Notes under the pieces: generated by a model
The model's input: the letters and a program-made list of their open reading frames with translations, nothing else
What the model was told of the DNA's origin: nothing
Databases searched by the model: none
Source of the DNA: JAFGPL01 sp963781805
GTDB lineage: Bacteria; Bacteroidota; Bacteroidia; Bacteroidales; UBA10428
Direction of reading: 5' to 3'
Assembly (NCBI GenBank): GCA_963781805.1
Contig: CAWAHF010000004.1
Span: forward strand, 186,001 to 250,000
DNA: 64,000 bases
In this document: positions 35,536 to 43,259 of the stretch, piece after piece
Position numbering within the stretch: position 1 is the stretch's first letter
Layout: every line of letters starts with the position of its first letter
Translations under genes and position numbers: made by a program

Positions 35536-36459
35536 ATGACGTACAAACTATTAACATACATACTGATTTTAATTCCTATTGGATTATTTTCTCAACAATT
35601 CGAGAAAGTTGATAGGTATGTAAAATCTTTACAATTAGATAAAAACATATCCTTGGATGAGTTGACAGACAAATTGACTAATCCATTTTCAAAAGATATT
35701 GATAAGGTTAGAGCCATATATTACTGGATTGCTGATAATATCGAATATGATTATGTTAGTTATAAAAACAAGATTAGAATTTCGTCAGAACCTGAAATTG
35801 TTTATACAAAAAAGATTGCGGTTTGTGCTGGTTATTCAAATTTATTCTCATATATGCTTGACTTAATTGATATTGATAATAAAGTAATATCAGGATTTGC
35901 ACGAGATGAATTAGATACCATTTTTCTTAAAGAGACAAATCATGCGTGGAATTCTATAAAATTAGATAATAAATGGTATTTATTTGATGTTACTTGGGCA
36001 AGAGATACTTTAAATAAAACTGTAAATGATTTTTATTTTAAAACTGACCCAGAAATTTTTATACTAAAACATTATCCAACTGATTATAAATGGACTTTGC
36101 TTGATACGAAGTACAGTCAAGATGATTATATGAAATTTCCTGTATACACAAATTTATTTTTTGATTTAAAATTTTCCGATACACCTTCAAAGCAAGGATT
36201 TTTCAATGCTGTAAATGATACAGTAACAATAAAAATAAAACCTAATTTTGATTGTTTAATATTAACTAAACTATATGACACTAAACGAGCTGAGTGGCTT
36301 AACAATCAAAGGGGTGATTTTATAAGAGGAGATGATTTTATTAAATTGTATATTCCAAGAAAAGGAAAATTTGTTCTTAAATTGGGAGCATTGATACAAG
36401 ATGGTGTTTCATACACAATATATGATGAAATTATTTACTATACGATTGAAAATAAATAA
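35536..36459 (+). CDS. Cassette C25: exported transglutaminase-like protein
   Basis: 307 residues. Signal peptide ending GLFS|Q. Transglutaminase-like cysteine-protease fold with an apparent full triad: Cys97 (AVCAGYS), His136 (NHAWN), Asp151 (LFDVTW). The domain is of the kind that acts in the periplasm on peptides or proteins. The C-terminal ~110 residues (VNDTVTIKIKPNFDCLILTK and LYIPRKGKFVLKLGAL) form a beta-rich module. The next cassette encodes a close paralogue and starts with nearly the same 23 bases, so the two derive from one cassette. Confidence 0.82.
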   Translation: MTYKLLTYILILIPIGLFSQQFEKVDRYVKSLQLDKNISLDELTDKLTNPFSKDIDKVRAIYYWIADNIEYDYVSYKNKIRISSEPEIVYTKKIAVCAGYSNLFSYMLDLIDIDNKVISGFARDELDTIFLKETNHAWNSIKLDNKWYLFDVTWARDTLNKTVNDFYFKTDPEIFILKHYPTDYKWTLLDTKYSQDDYMKFPVYTNLFFDLKFSDTPSKQGFFNAVNDTVTIKIKPNFDCLILTKLYDTKRAEWLNNQRGDFIRGDDFIKLYIPRKGKFVLKLGALIQDGVSYTIYDEIIYYTIENK

Positions 36460-36466
36460 AAACTGC

Positions 36467-36597
36467 TGGCAACACACAATATAAAACAGTTGGGGTTCAG
36501 TGGTTTGCGAGGGTTTGGTTCTCGCTTCAGCTTTCATGTCGGTGGACAGGAACGCAGCCCGAAAACCCAACCGATTTTATATTGTAAAACGTTGCCA
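36467..36597 (+). repeat. attC26 integron recombination site
   Basis: 131 bp, common type. R'' TGGCAAC at 36467, R' GTTGCCA at 36591. Confidence 0.87.
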
Positions 36598-36608
36598 GCA
36601 ATTTTAAG

Positions 36609-37538
36609 ATGACCTACAAACAATTAACATACATACTGATTTTTATTCCAATCGGACTATTTTCTCAGCAATTTGAGAAAGTGGATTCTTATGTTGAGAC
36701 TTTTAGTTCTGATAAGTCATTGACATTAGATAAATTGACTAAGAAATTAACTAAACCATTTCCTCAGGATATTGAGAAAGTAAGAGCAATTTTCGATTGG
36801 ATAGCAGATAACATTGAGTATGATTATGTCAATTTTAGAAACAAGACTGTTACTTCGATTCAAGTGCAGCCAGAGACAGTTTATAAGGAGAAAAAAGCTG
36901 TGTGTGCAGGATACTCAAACCTGTTCAAATCAATGTTGGACTTATGTAATATTGAAAGTGATGTGATTTCAGGATACGCAAGAAATGATATTGAAACGAT
37001 TTTTCTAAATGAATCAAATCATGCATGGAATTCTGTAAAAATAAATAATAGATGGTATTTGTTTGACGTAACTTGGTCAAGAGACACATTAAATAAAAAG
37101 GTCAATTACTTTTACTTCCAGACAGACCCAAAGATATTTATACTTAACCATTATCCATCCGACTATCACTGGTCATTGCTCAGAACAAAATATAGTCTGG
37201 ATGATTTTATGAAATTTCCAGTTTATACTAATTTATTTCATGAATTAAATTTCACGAAGACAATTTCTAAGAAAGGTGATTTCAAAGCACAAAATGATAC
37301 GGTGACAATTAATATCGAACCCAGATTTGAGTGTTTGCTTCTAACGAGATTATATGATTTAGATAAAAATGAATGGATTCCAACACAAATGGGAGAGTTT
37401 ATTAGAGGGGATGATTTTTTTAAATTGTATATTCCGAGAAAAGGAAAGTTCGTATTGAGACTTGGAGCATTAACACAAAATGATAGTCAGGGAATGATTT
37501 ACGATTCAATAATATACTATTTGATTGATAATGAATAA
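36609..37538 (+). CDS. Cassette C26: exported transglutaminase-like protein (paralogue of C25)
   Basis: 309 residues, same layout as the C25 protein: signal peptide GLFS|Q, Cys in AVCAGYSNLF, His in SNHAWNSV, Asp in LFDVTWS, and the same C-terminal beta module with LYIPRKGKFVLRLGAL. The two proteins differ along their whole length, so the duplication is old compared with the introns. The cassettes carry different attC types at their left ends but the same core (GTTGCCAGCA). Confidence 0.82.
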   Translation: MTYKQLTYILIFIPIGLFSQQFEKVDSYVETFSSDKSLTLDKLTKKLTKPFPQDIEKVRAIFDWIADNIEYDYVNFRNKTVTSIQVQPETVYKEKKAVCAGYSNLFKSMLDLCNIESDVISGYARNDIETIFLNESNHAWNSVKINNRWYLFDVTWSRDTLNKKVNYFYFQTDPKIFILNHYPSDYHWSLLRTKYSLDDFMKFPVYTNLFHELNFTKTISKKGDFKAQNDTVTINIEPRFECLLLTRLYDLDKNEWIPTQMGEFIRGDDFFKLYIPRKGKFVLRLGALTQNDSQGMIYDSIIYYLIDNE

Positions 37539-37546
37539 AAAACTGC

Positions 37547-37676
37547 TGGCAACAAACAATATAAAACAGTTGGGGTTCAGTGGTTTGCAAGCGTTTGGTT
37601 CTCGCTTTAACTTTCTTGTCGGTGGACAAGAACGCAGCCCGAAAACCCAACCGTTTCATATTGTCAAACGTTACCT
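37547..37676 (+). repeat. attC27 integron recombination site
   Basis: 130 bp, common type. R'' TGGCAAC at 37547, R' GTTACCT at 37670. Confidence 0.87.
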
Positions 37677-37684
37677 GCCATAAT

Positions 37685-38971
37685 ATGAAAAAGAACATTC
37701 TACATATAATTATCTTTCTCCTGATAAATTCGGTTGGATTTTCCCAAGTGGAAATTACGACACAATATGGTACATATAGAATGGATGAAGCTTCGTCAGA
37801 TTTTATTCTTGGTAAAATCATTTACGAGAGTTATAAATATAAAGAGCCGGAAGAATATAAAAAGGATAGAATAAAAGCCATTGAGATGATTACTAAAAGT
37901 GCAGAAAGTGGATATGCTCCTGCTCAGTATTATCTTGGTGTAATTTACCTGAACGACACACTAATAAATGATTATAATAAAGCTATAGCATTACTTAAAA
38001 AATCCGCATATCAAAGAAATAATGATGCAATTGAATTACTTAATAGACTTGGAGAAGAATATGAAGTTGCAATTAACTTTCAATTTTGGATTAAAATAGT
38101 AGCTATTAGTTTATTAGTTCTAATCTATTTGGTGCTGTCAATGATAGCACATCGAAAAATAGGAAAAAGTAAGTTAATAACCCTAAATCATAAAAAGCGA
38201 CTAAAAAAGCTGACTTGGTTAATGCCGTATTTTGGTGCCTTATTTGGACTCTTTAGATATAAAAAATTTAATGTACCATTAGACAACGAAAGTATTAACT
38301 GGATTAATGAGAGTTATGATTGGATTATAAAAGAATTCGGAAAAGAAACAGTATTGAATTCAGAAATAATCATTCCATTAAAAAATAAAATCCCAATTAA
38401 ATATGATGCAACAGAGGATTGTGCTAAGGAACTCATTGATTTTGTAGCCTCTAAAATGCAAATAAATCGTGATTTGATTGATGTTGATTTTTATAACCAA
38501 TCTCAAATGGAACTTGGTGGAAATTTTATTACTCAACAATATGAGGAAGACAAATATTCATCAGGACAATATTGGGGTAAATCAAGGAACGGAAAATATC
38601 AGATTTCAATTGAAAAATCACAACTTAATAATCCAATTGCATTAACAGCAACAATTGCACATGAATTAGCTCATATAAAATTGCTTGGTGAAAAGAGAAT
38701 AAAGGAAAATGATGAATATCTAACAGATTTGATTCCGATTATTTTTGGATTTGGAATATTTAATGCCAATTCAATTTTTCAATACCAGCAAGATATATAT
38801 GGTTGGAGGACAAATTCACAAGGTTATTTAAATGAACGTATGTATGGTTTTGCGCTAGCAAAGTTTGCCTTATTTCGCAGTGAATACGAACCTGACTGGA
38901 GTAAATATTTGACACCTACAGTTAAAGAAGAATTTGAAAAAAGTATGATTTATATAAAAGAAAATGAATAA
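37685..38971 (+). CDS. Cassette C27: exported Sel1-repeat/metallopeptidase-like protein
   Basis: 428 residues from the ATG at 37685; the open frame continues upstream only through attC27. Signal peptide ending VGFS|Q. Residues about 55-105 hold Sel1-like repeats (SAESGYAPAQYYLGVIYLND and KAIALLKKSAYQRNNDAIEL). One TM helix follows near 125-145. The C-terminal part has IAHELAHIKLLGE, an HExxH zinc motif with a nearby Glu, and later YGWRTNSQGYLNERMYGFAL. This suggests a membrane-anchored metallopeptidase of unknown substrate. Cassette ends GTTACCTGCC and GGCAGGTAAC match. Confidence 0.75.
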   Translation: MKKNILHIIIFLLINSVGFSQVEITTQYGTYRMDEASSDFILGKIIYESYKYKEPEEYKKDRIKAIEMITKSAESGYAPAQYYLGVIYLNDTLINDYNKAIALLKKSAYQRNNDAIELLNRLGEEYEVAINFQFWIKIVAISLLVLIYLVLSMIAHRKIGKSKLITLNHKKRLKKLTWLMPYFGALFGLFRYKKFNVPLDNESINWINESYDWIIKEFGKETVLNSEIIIPLKNKIPIKYDATEDCAKELIDFVASKMQINRDLIDVDFYNQSQMELGGNFITQQYEEDKYSSGQYWGKSRNGKYQISIEKSQLNNPIALTATIAHELAHIKLLGEKRIKENDEYLTDLIPIIFGFGIFNANSIFQYQQDIYGWRTNSQGYLNERMYGFALAKFALFRSEYEPDWSKYLTPTVKEEFEKSMIYIKENE

Positions 38972-38979
38972 ATTACGGC

Positions 38980-39109
38980 AGGTAACACGCGCTATAGTTA
39001 ATTGCCGTTGCAGTGCCAGTTTCAAGGTTTTAGCTCTTATTAAAGTTCGGTGTAACTTGATAAGAAAGTGCTTCGAAATCGGCAACTAACCATAGCGCCA
39101 CCGTTGTGG
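38980..39109 (+). repeat. attC28 integron recombination site
   Basis: 130 bp. Left core AGGTAAC at 38980, R' GTTGTGG at 39103. Arms GCGCTATAGTTAATTGCCG and CGGCAACTAACCATAGCGC. Confidence 0.84.
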
Positions 39110-39130
39110 GTTATACAAAAAGTAGAGACA

Positions 39131-39772
39131 ATGAAAAAAATAACATATGCAGTATTAAGTCTTTTATCTCTTAGCTCTATATCTTGTTCTGAGATATTAC
39201 AAAATGATAAGTATCATAAACTGTCTTCAGAACAACATTTTAACTTAACAAATGAAATTGAAACAATTTTATCACATAACAATGAGCTGGATACACTTGT
39301 GTTTATCGGATTAATAAAAGCTCAATTTGAAGATGAACTTTATACTGGAATACACTGCAAGGGTCCATATGATTACATTGAATTTGAAAGAATATACTAT
39401 GCGTTGAAACAAGATACTTCCTTTATTAAAGAGATTAACGAAATCAAGTCTCCTTTTAGTTATTATGGATATTGTCATGCTAGCATTCCAAAACCAGAAG
39501 AATGTATTCAATTTTCATTCGGTTATCCAAAGAATACTGGTCAAATAATTAATGCACCTGTTTTAACATTAAATGGTAGAAATTACTTTGCGTCCGTGTA
39601 TATAGATACTATGTCAATTGAAAAAGTTGATTATACCAATATTTATAAATATCAATTAGATAGTATAGATTTCATGACAATTGGAAAAATTAAATTTATT
39701 TATATGACTAAACATCTTGGAGTTATAAAAATAGAAATTATAAATAATTATGACTGGAATAAAATTGAATAA
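39131..39772 (+). CDS. Cassette C28: lipoprotein, unknown function
   Basis: 213 residues from the ATG at 39131. Lipobox SSISC near residue 19. The mature chain carries further Cys (IHCKGP, YGYCHA, PEECIQ) and no recognised domain. Cassette ends GTTGTGGGTT and AACCCACAAC match exactly over 10 bases. Confidence 0.7.
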   Translation: MKKITYAVLSLLSLSSISCSEILQNDKYHKLSSEQHFNLTNEIETILSHNNELDTLVFIGLIKAQFEDELYTGIHCKGPYDYIEFERIYYALKQDTSFIKEINEIKSPFSYYGYCHASIPKPEECIQFSFGYPKNTGQIINAPVLTLNGRNYFASVYIDTMSIEKVDYTNIYKYQLDSIDFMTIGKIKFIYMTKHLGVIKIEIINNYDWNKIE

Positions 39773-39779
39773 GTACAAC

Positions 39780-39910
39780 CCACAACAATAAATATAAGGC
39801 ATAGGGCGGATTTTATTATATTTGAGAGTTTTAGCAATAATTAAACCATATCGAGGGTTAACAAAATGGTGCTTTAAAGCGCCCTACGCCTCATATTATG
39901 AACGTTGTAC
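39780..39910 (+). repeat. attC29 integron recombination site
   Basis: 131 bp. R'' CCACAAC at 39780, R' GTTGTAC at 39904. Arms AATAAATATAAGGCATAGGG and CCCTACGCCTCATATTAT. Confidence 0.83.
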
Positions 39911-39929
39911 AGCATAATAAAAAACAGAC

Positions 39930-40541
39930 ATGGAGATAGTTACGTATAAAAAATACAAAACGGAAGAAGAGGCAATCGAACTGATAGATTTGCTAAAATC
40001 CAATAATATTGAATATTACGTTGAGAATATATCTCCCTCAGTTGATATAACATTTACCGGAGGGACTGAATTAGATGATAAAATTGCGATTAAACTAAAA
40101 TCGACTGATTTTGAAAAAATTGACAACATATTGAGTAAAATAGCAACTGAAAACATCGACTTGGTAGACAAAGATCATTATTTGTTTGACTTTTCTGATG
40201 ATGAACTTTATGAAATACTTGAAAACTTTAATGAGTGGAGCAAAACTGATTTTATTTTAGCACAGAAAATATTAAATGACAGAGGAAAAAACATTTCTAA
40301 TGAGAAAGTTCAAGAATTAAAAGACAAAAAGATTAACGAATTAAGACAACCTGAAAAGGGACATAAGGGTTGGTTGATTTTTGGATTTATTAGTGCAATT
40401 TTAGGTGGACTTCTTGAAATTTTTATTGGATATCATCATTTTAGATTTAAGAAAAGTATTCCGACAGGAGAAAAAGTTTATGCATATGACACTGAAACTC
40501 GTAGGACTGGATTACGAATTTTTTATGTTGGTGTGATGTAA
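39930..40541 (+). pseudogene. Cassette C29: DUF2007-like membrane protein gene cut by IS66
   Basis: The N-terminal ~70 residues (YKKYKTEEEAIELIDLLKSN and DDKIAIKLKSTDFEKIDNIL) resemble the DUF2007 signal-transducing-protein fold. A helical linker and one TM helix (GWLIFGFISAILGGLLEIFI) follow. IS66 enters at codon 203 and adds only a Met and a stop. Removing the IS and one TSD copy restores VGVIALICWIIIWLLDFK with a stop at 42957-42959, a second TM helix. So the product now lacks its last membrane segment. Confidence 0.72.
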
Positions 40542-40607
40542 GCCTTCTGTAAAGTACATCTTGCATGATACAGCTCAGTGAATTAGCTTTGCGACAAACA
40601 CAAAATT

Positions 40608-40916
40608 ATGACACAGGTTGAAAGACAAGCAAGAAAGGAAGAGATGTTTTCAAAAATCGAACAATGCCATCAAAGTGGTTTAAATAAAAAGATGTTTTGT
40701 CAGCAAAATGGAATTGCTCCATCGCTTTTCTATTATTGGTTAAAAAAATACAAAGAAAATAAGGAAGATATATCAGGATTTGTCCCGATAAAAGTCAGGG
40801 GACAGATAAAATTTACTGACCCTGCCATCGAGGTGCAATATCCCAACGGGGTATGTTTAAGACTGACCGGCTCTGCAAGCGGACAAATGCTCCGGATGCT
40901 GGTTAACCTGGTTTGA
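40608..40916 (+). CDS. tnpA: IS66 TnpA-type protein
   Basis: 102 residues. N-terminal helix-turn-helix of the IS66 Orf1 kind (KIEQCHQSGLNKKMFCQQNG, then PSLFYYWLKKYKE). Probably binds the IS ends. Four bases separate its stop from the next gene. Confidence 0.85.
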   Translation: MTQVERQARKEEMFSKIEQCHQSGLNKKMFCQQNGIAPSLFYYWLKKYKENKEDISGFVPIKVRGQIKFTDPAIEVQYPNGVCLRLTGSASGQMLRMLVNLV

Positions 40917-40920
40917 TGGT

Positions 40921-41277
40921 ATGTTTTCATTAACCTCTTCATTAAGGTATTATCTATATTCCGGCGTTACCGACATGCGCAAAAGCTTTGACAGTTTATG
41001 CGGACTGATACAAATATACATGGGATATAACCCTACTTCCGGAGAAGTGTTTATTTTTATTAACCGGCGGCGCAACAAGATAAAACTGTTACACTGGGAA
41101 CATGGTGGTTTTGTTTTGTATTATAAGCGTCTGGAATCCGGCACACTTGAACTGCCCCTGATGGACGGAAAAACAAATTCCTGCCAGTTAAGCTGGCCGA
41201 CATTGGTTATGATGATAGAAGGTATTTCCATTGAAAAAGTTACTATGCGCAAGCGGTTTTTTATCAACAATCAGTGA
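40921..41277 (+). CDS. tnpB: IS66 TnpB (Orf2-like) protein
   Basis: 118 residues. Typical IS66 Orf2 signature YLYSGVTDMRKSFDSLCGLI, then FIFINRRRNKIKLLHWEHGG and KRLESGTLELP. Needed for transposition in the family, though its biochemical role is not settled. Confidence 0.92.
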   Translation: MFSLTSSLRYYLYSGVTDMRKSFDSLCGLIQIYMGYNPTSGEVFIFINRRRNKIKLLHWEHGGFVLYYKRLESGTLELPLMDGKTNSCQLSWPTLVMMIEGISIEKVTMRKRFFINNQ

Positions 41278-41343
41278 AAATAATCTTGATAAAAACCATT
41301 GAAAATATTAGGGTTACAGGCAATATTTTGACATCTTTGTGAC

Positions 41344-42861
41344 ATGCAAAACGGGCAGTCCAAATACCAGGAAAAAGACTTTGAAATATTGGTAGAAGAA
41401 AATAAAAATCTTTCTGGGAAAATCACCATTCTTCAGTCAGAACTTCTGTATTACAAGCAGGAACTGGACAAGCTTAAACGAATGATATTCGGCAGCAAGA
41501 GCGAGCGGTACATACCTGTTAATGATGGCCAGTTAGCCCTTGGCTTAGAAAGCGAAACTGTTGAGCAGAAACAAATTGAGACAGAACAAGTTACTTATAC
41601 CCGTCAGAAGCCACAGAAAGAATCAAAAATCAATCATTTCAGGGCTCCCATTCCAGCTCATCTGCCCCGGGAGGAACACGTTATTATGCCTGAAGGCGAC
41701 TTGAGTGAGGCAAAAAAGATCGGGGAAGAGAGTACTGAAATATTGGAATACAGACCTGGTAAACTTTATGTAAAAAAATATATCCGTTATAAATATGTAT
41801 TACCGGCAGATGGGGGAATTGTAATCGGAGAACTTCCTTCGCTGCCTATACCTAAAGGCAATGCAGGTCCCGGTCTGTTAGCACATCTTACCATAAATAA
41901 GTTTGTTGATCATCTTCCATTTTATCGCCAGGCACAAATGTTAAAGCGTGAAGGTATAGAAATAGCAGAATCAACCATCAATGGATGGTTCACTGCAACT
42001 TGTGACCTTATCGAACCGCTTTATGACAAACTCAGGGAGAAAATAACCAGTGCAGACTACCTGATGGTAGATGAAACGCCAATAAAAGTACTTACCAAAG
42101 ATAAACCGGGTTCTACACATAAAGGTTATCATTGGGTTTATTACTCACCGCTTGACAAGCTGGTATTTTTTGACTATCAGAAAGGCCGGGGCAGAGATGG
42201 CCCAATGGCATTTCTTAAAGATTATAAAGGGGCAATACAAAGTGATGGTTATTCAGCATATGATGTTTTTGATAAGCAAAAAGATATAGTATTGCTTGCC
42301 TGTATGGCCCATGCACGAAGAAAGTTTGACGAGGCGCTTAAAAATGATCCGGAAGGGGCCGATTATGTTCTCTCACAGATGCAGAAGTTATATGATGTGG
42401 AGCGCCAGGCCAGGGAACTGAAATTTAACTTTGATAAGCGAGAGTCCTTACGCATTGAAAAATCATTGGCAGTGTTAAACGAGTTGGAAGCCTGGATGAA
42501 AAAAAGAAGCATTGAAGTGTTGCCTAAGAGTTCAATGGGTGAAGCCCTATCTTATACATTAGGATTGTGGAACCGGTTGATCAGGTATCTTGATGACGGC
42601 AGGTATGAAATTGATAATAACCTGGTAGAAAACAGCATCAGACCGGTAGCGCTGGGACGAAAAAATTATCTTTTTGCCGGGTCACACGAAGGGGCTAAAA
42701 GAGCAGCCATAATGTATTCCTTTTTAGGCACATGTAAAAAGAATGGTGTTAATCCTTTAACCTGGCTCACCGATGTTCTTACCCGTATTCCAGATCATAA
42801 AGCAAATCGTCTGGAAGAATTGCTCCCTAACATATGGCTGGAAAATAAATCCATCTTATAA
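41344..42861 (+). CDS. tnpC: IS66 transposase TnpC
   Basis: 505 residues. N-terminal coiled coil, then KRMIFGSKSERY, then the DDE catalytic core: DYLMVDETPIKVL, IQSDGYSAYDVF…CMAHARRKFDEA, and the Glu in YEIDNNLVENSIRPVALGRKN. C-terminal GSHEGAKRAAIMYSFLGTCK. Full length and intact. Confidence 0.95.
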   Translation: MQNGQSKYQEKDFEILVEENKNLSGKITILQSELLYYKQELDKLKRMIFGSKSERYIPVNDGQLALGLESETVEQKQIETEQVTYTRQKPQKESKINHFRAPIPAHLPREEHVIMPEGDLSEAKKIGEESTEILEYRPGKLYVKKYIRYKYVLPADGGIVIGELPSLPIPKGNAGPGLLAHLTINKFVDHLPFYRQAQMLKREGIEIAESTINGWFTATCDLIEPLYDKLREKITSADYLMVDETPIKVLTKDKPGSTHKGYHWVYYSPLDKLVFFDYQKGRGRDGPMAFLKDYKGAIQSDGYSAYDVFDKQKDIVLLACMAHARRKFDEALKNDPEGADYVLSQMQKLYDVERQARELKFNFDKRESLRIEKSLAVLNELEAWMKKRSIEVLPKSSMGEALSYTLGLWNRLIRYLDDGRYEIDNNLVENSIRPVALGRKNYLFAGSHEGAKRAAIMYSFLGTCKKNGVNPLTWLTDVLTRIPDHKANRLEELLPNIWLENKSIL

Positions 42862-42976
42862 GATTATTTTTGAAGTATCAAACATGTACTTCCCAGAACG
42901 GATACGGTGTGATAGCACTTATCTGTTGGATAATTATTTGGTTATTAGATTTTAAATAGAAAATAGAAATTACGCT

Positions 42977-43106
42977 GTACAACACACAATATAAAACAGT
43001 TGGGGTTCAGTGGTTTGCGAGAGTTAGTCTCTCGCTTCAGCATTCTTGTCGGTGGACAAGAACGCAGCCCGAAAACCCAACCGTTTCATATTGTAAAACG
43101 TTAGGC
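42977..43106 (+). repeat. attC30 integron recombination site
   Basis: 130 bp, common type. Left core GTACAAC at 42977, R' GTTAGGC at 43100. It closes the IS66-bearing cassette, whose ends GTTGTACAGC and GCTGTACAAC still match. Confidence 0.87.
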
Positions 43107-43259
43107 TTCATTATGACTCACAACCAACTGAACTGTGATATAATCATATAATAAAAAAATATCATACTAGGAGAAAAGTAAATTGCGGAAATTAATAATA
43201 TGATTTAAATATTTTTTTTCACAACAATAACTTTTATTAACCATTTAAAAAATTAATCT

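Larger units (their letters stand above)
40538..42905 (+). mobile_element. IS66-family insertion sequence (2,368 bp)
   Basis: Ends GTAAGCCTTCTGTAAAGTAC and, reversed, GTATCCGTTCTGGGAAGTAC form imperfect inverted repeats. Flanked by an 8-bp duplication GGTGTGAT (40530-40537 and 42906-42913), the usual size for IS66. Carries the three standard genes in order. Confidence 0.93.
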
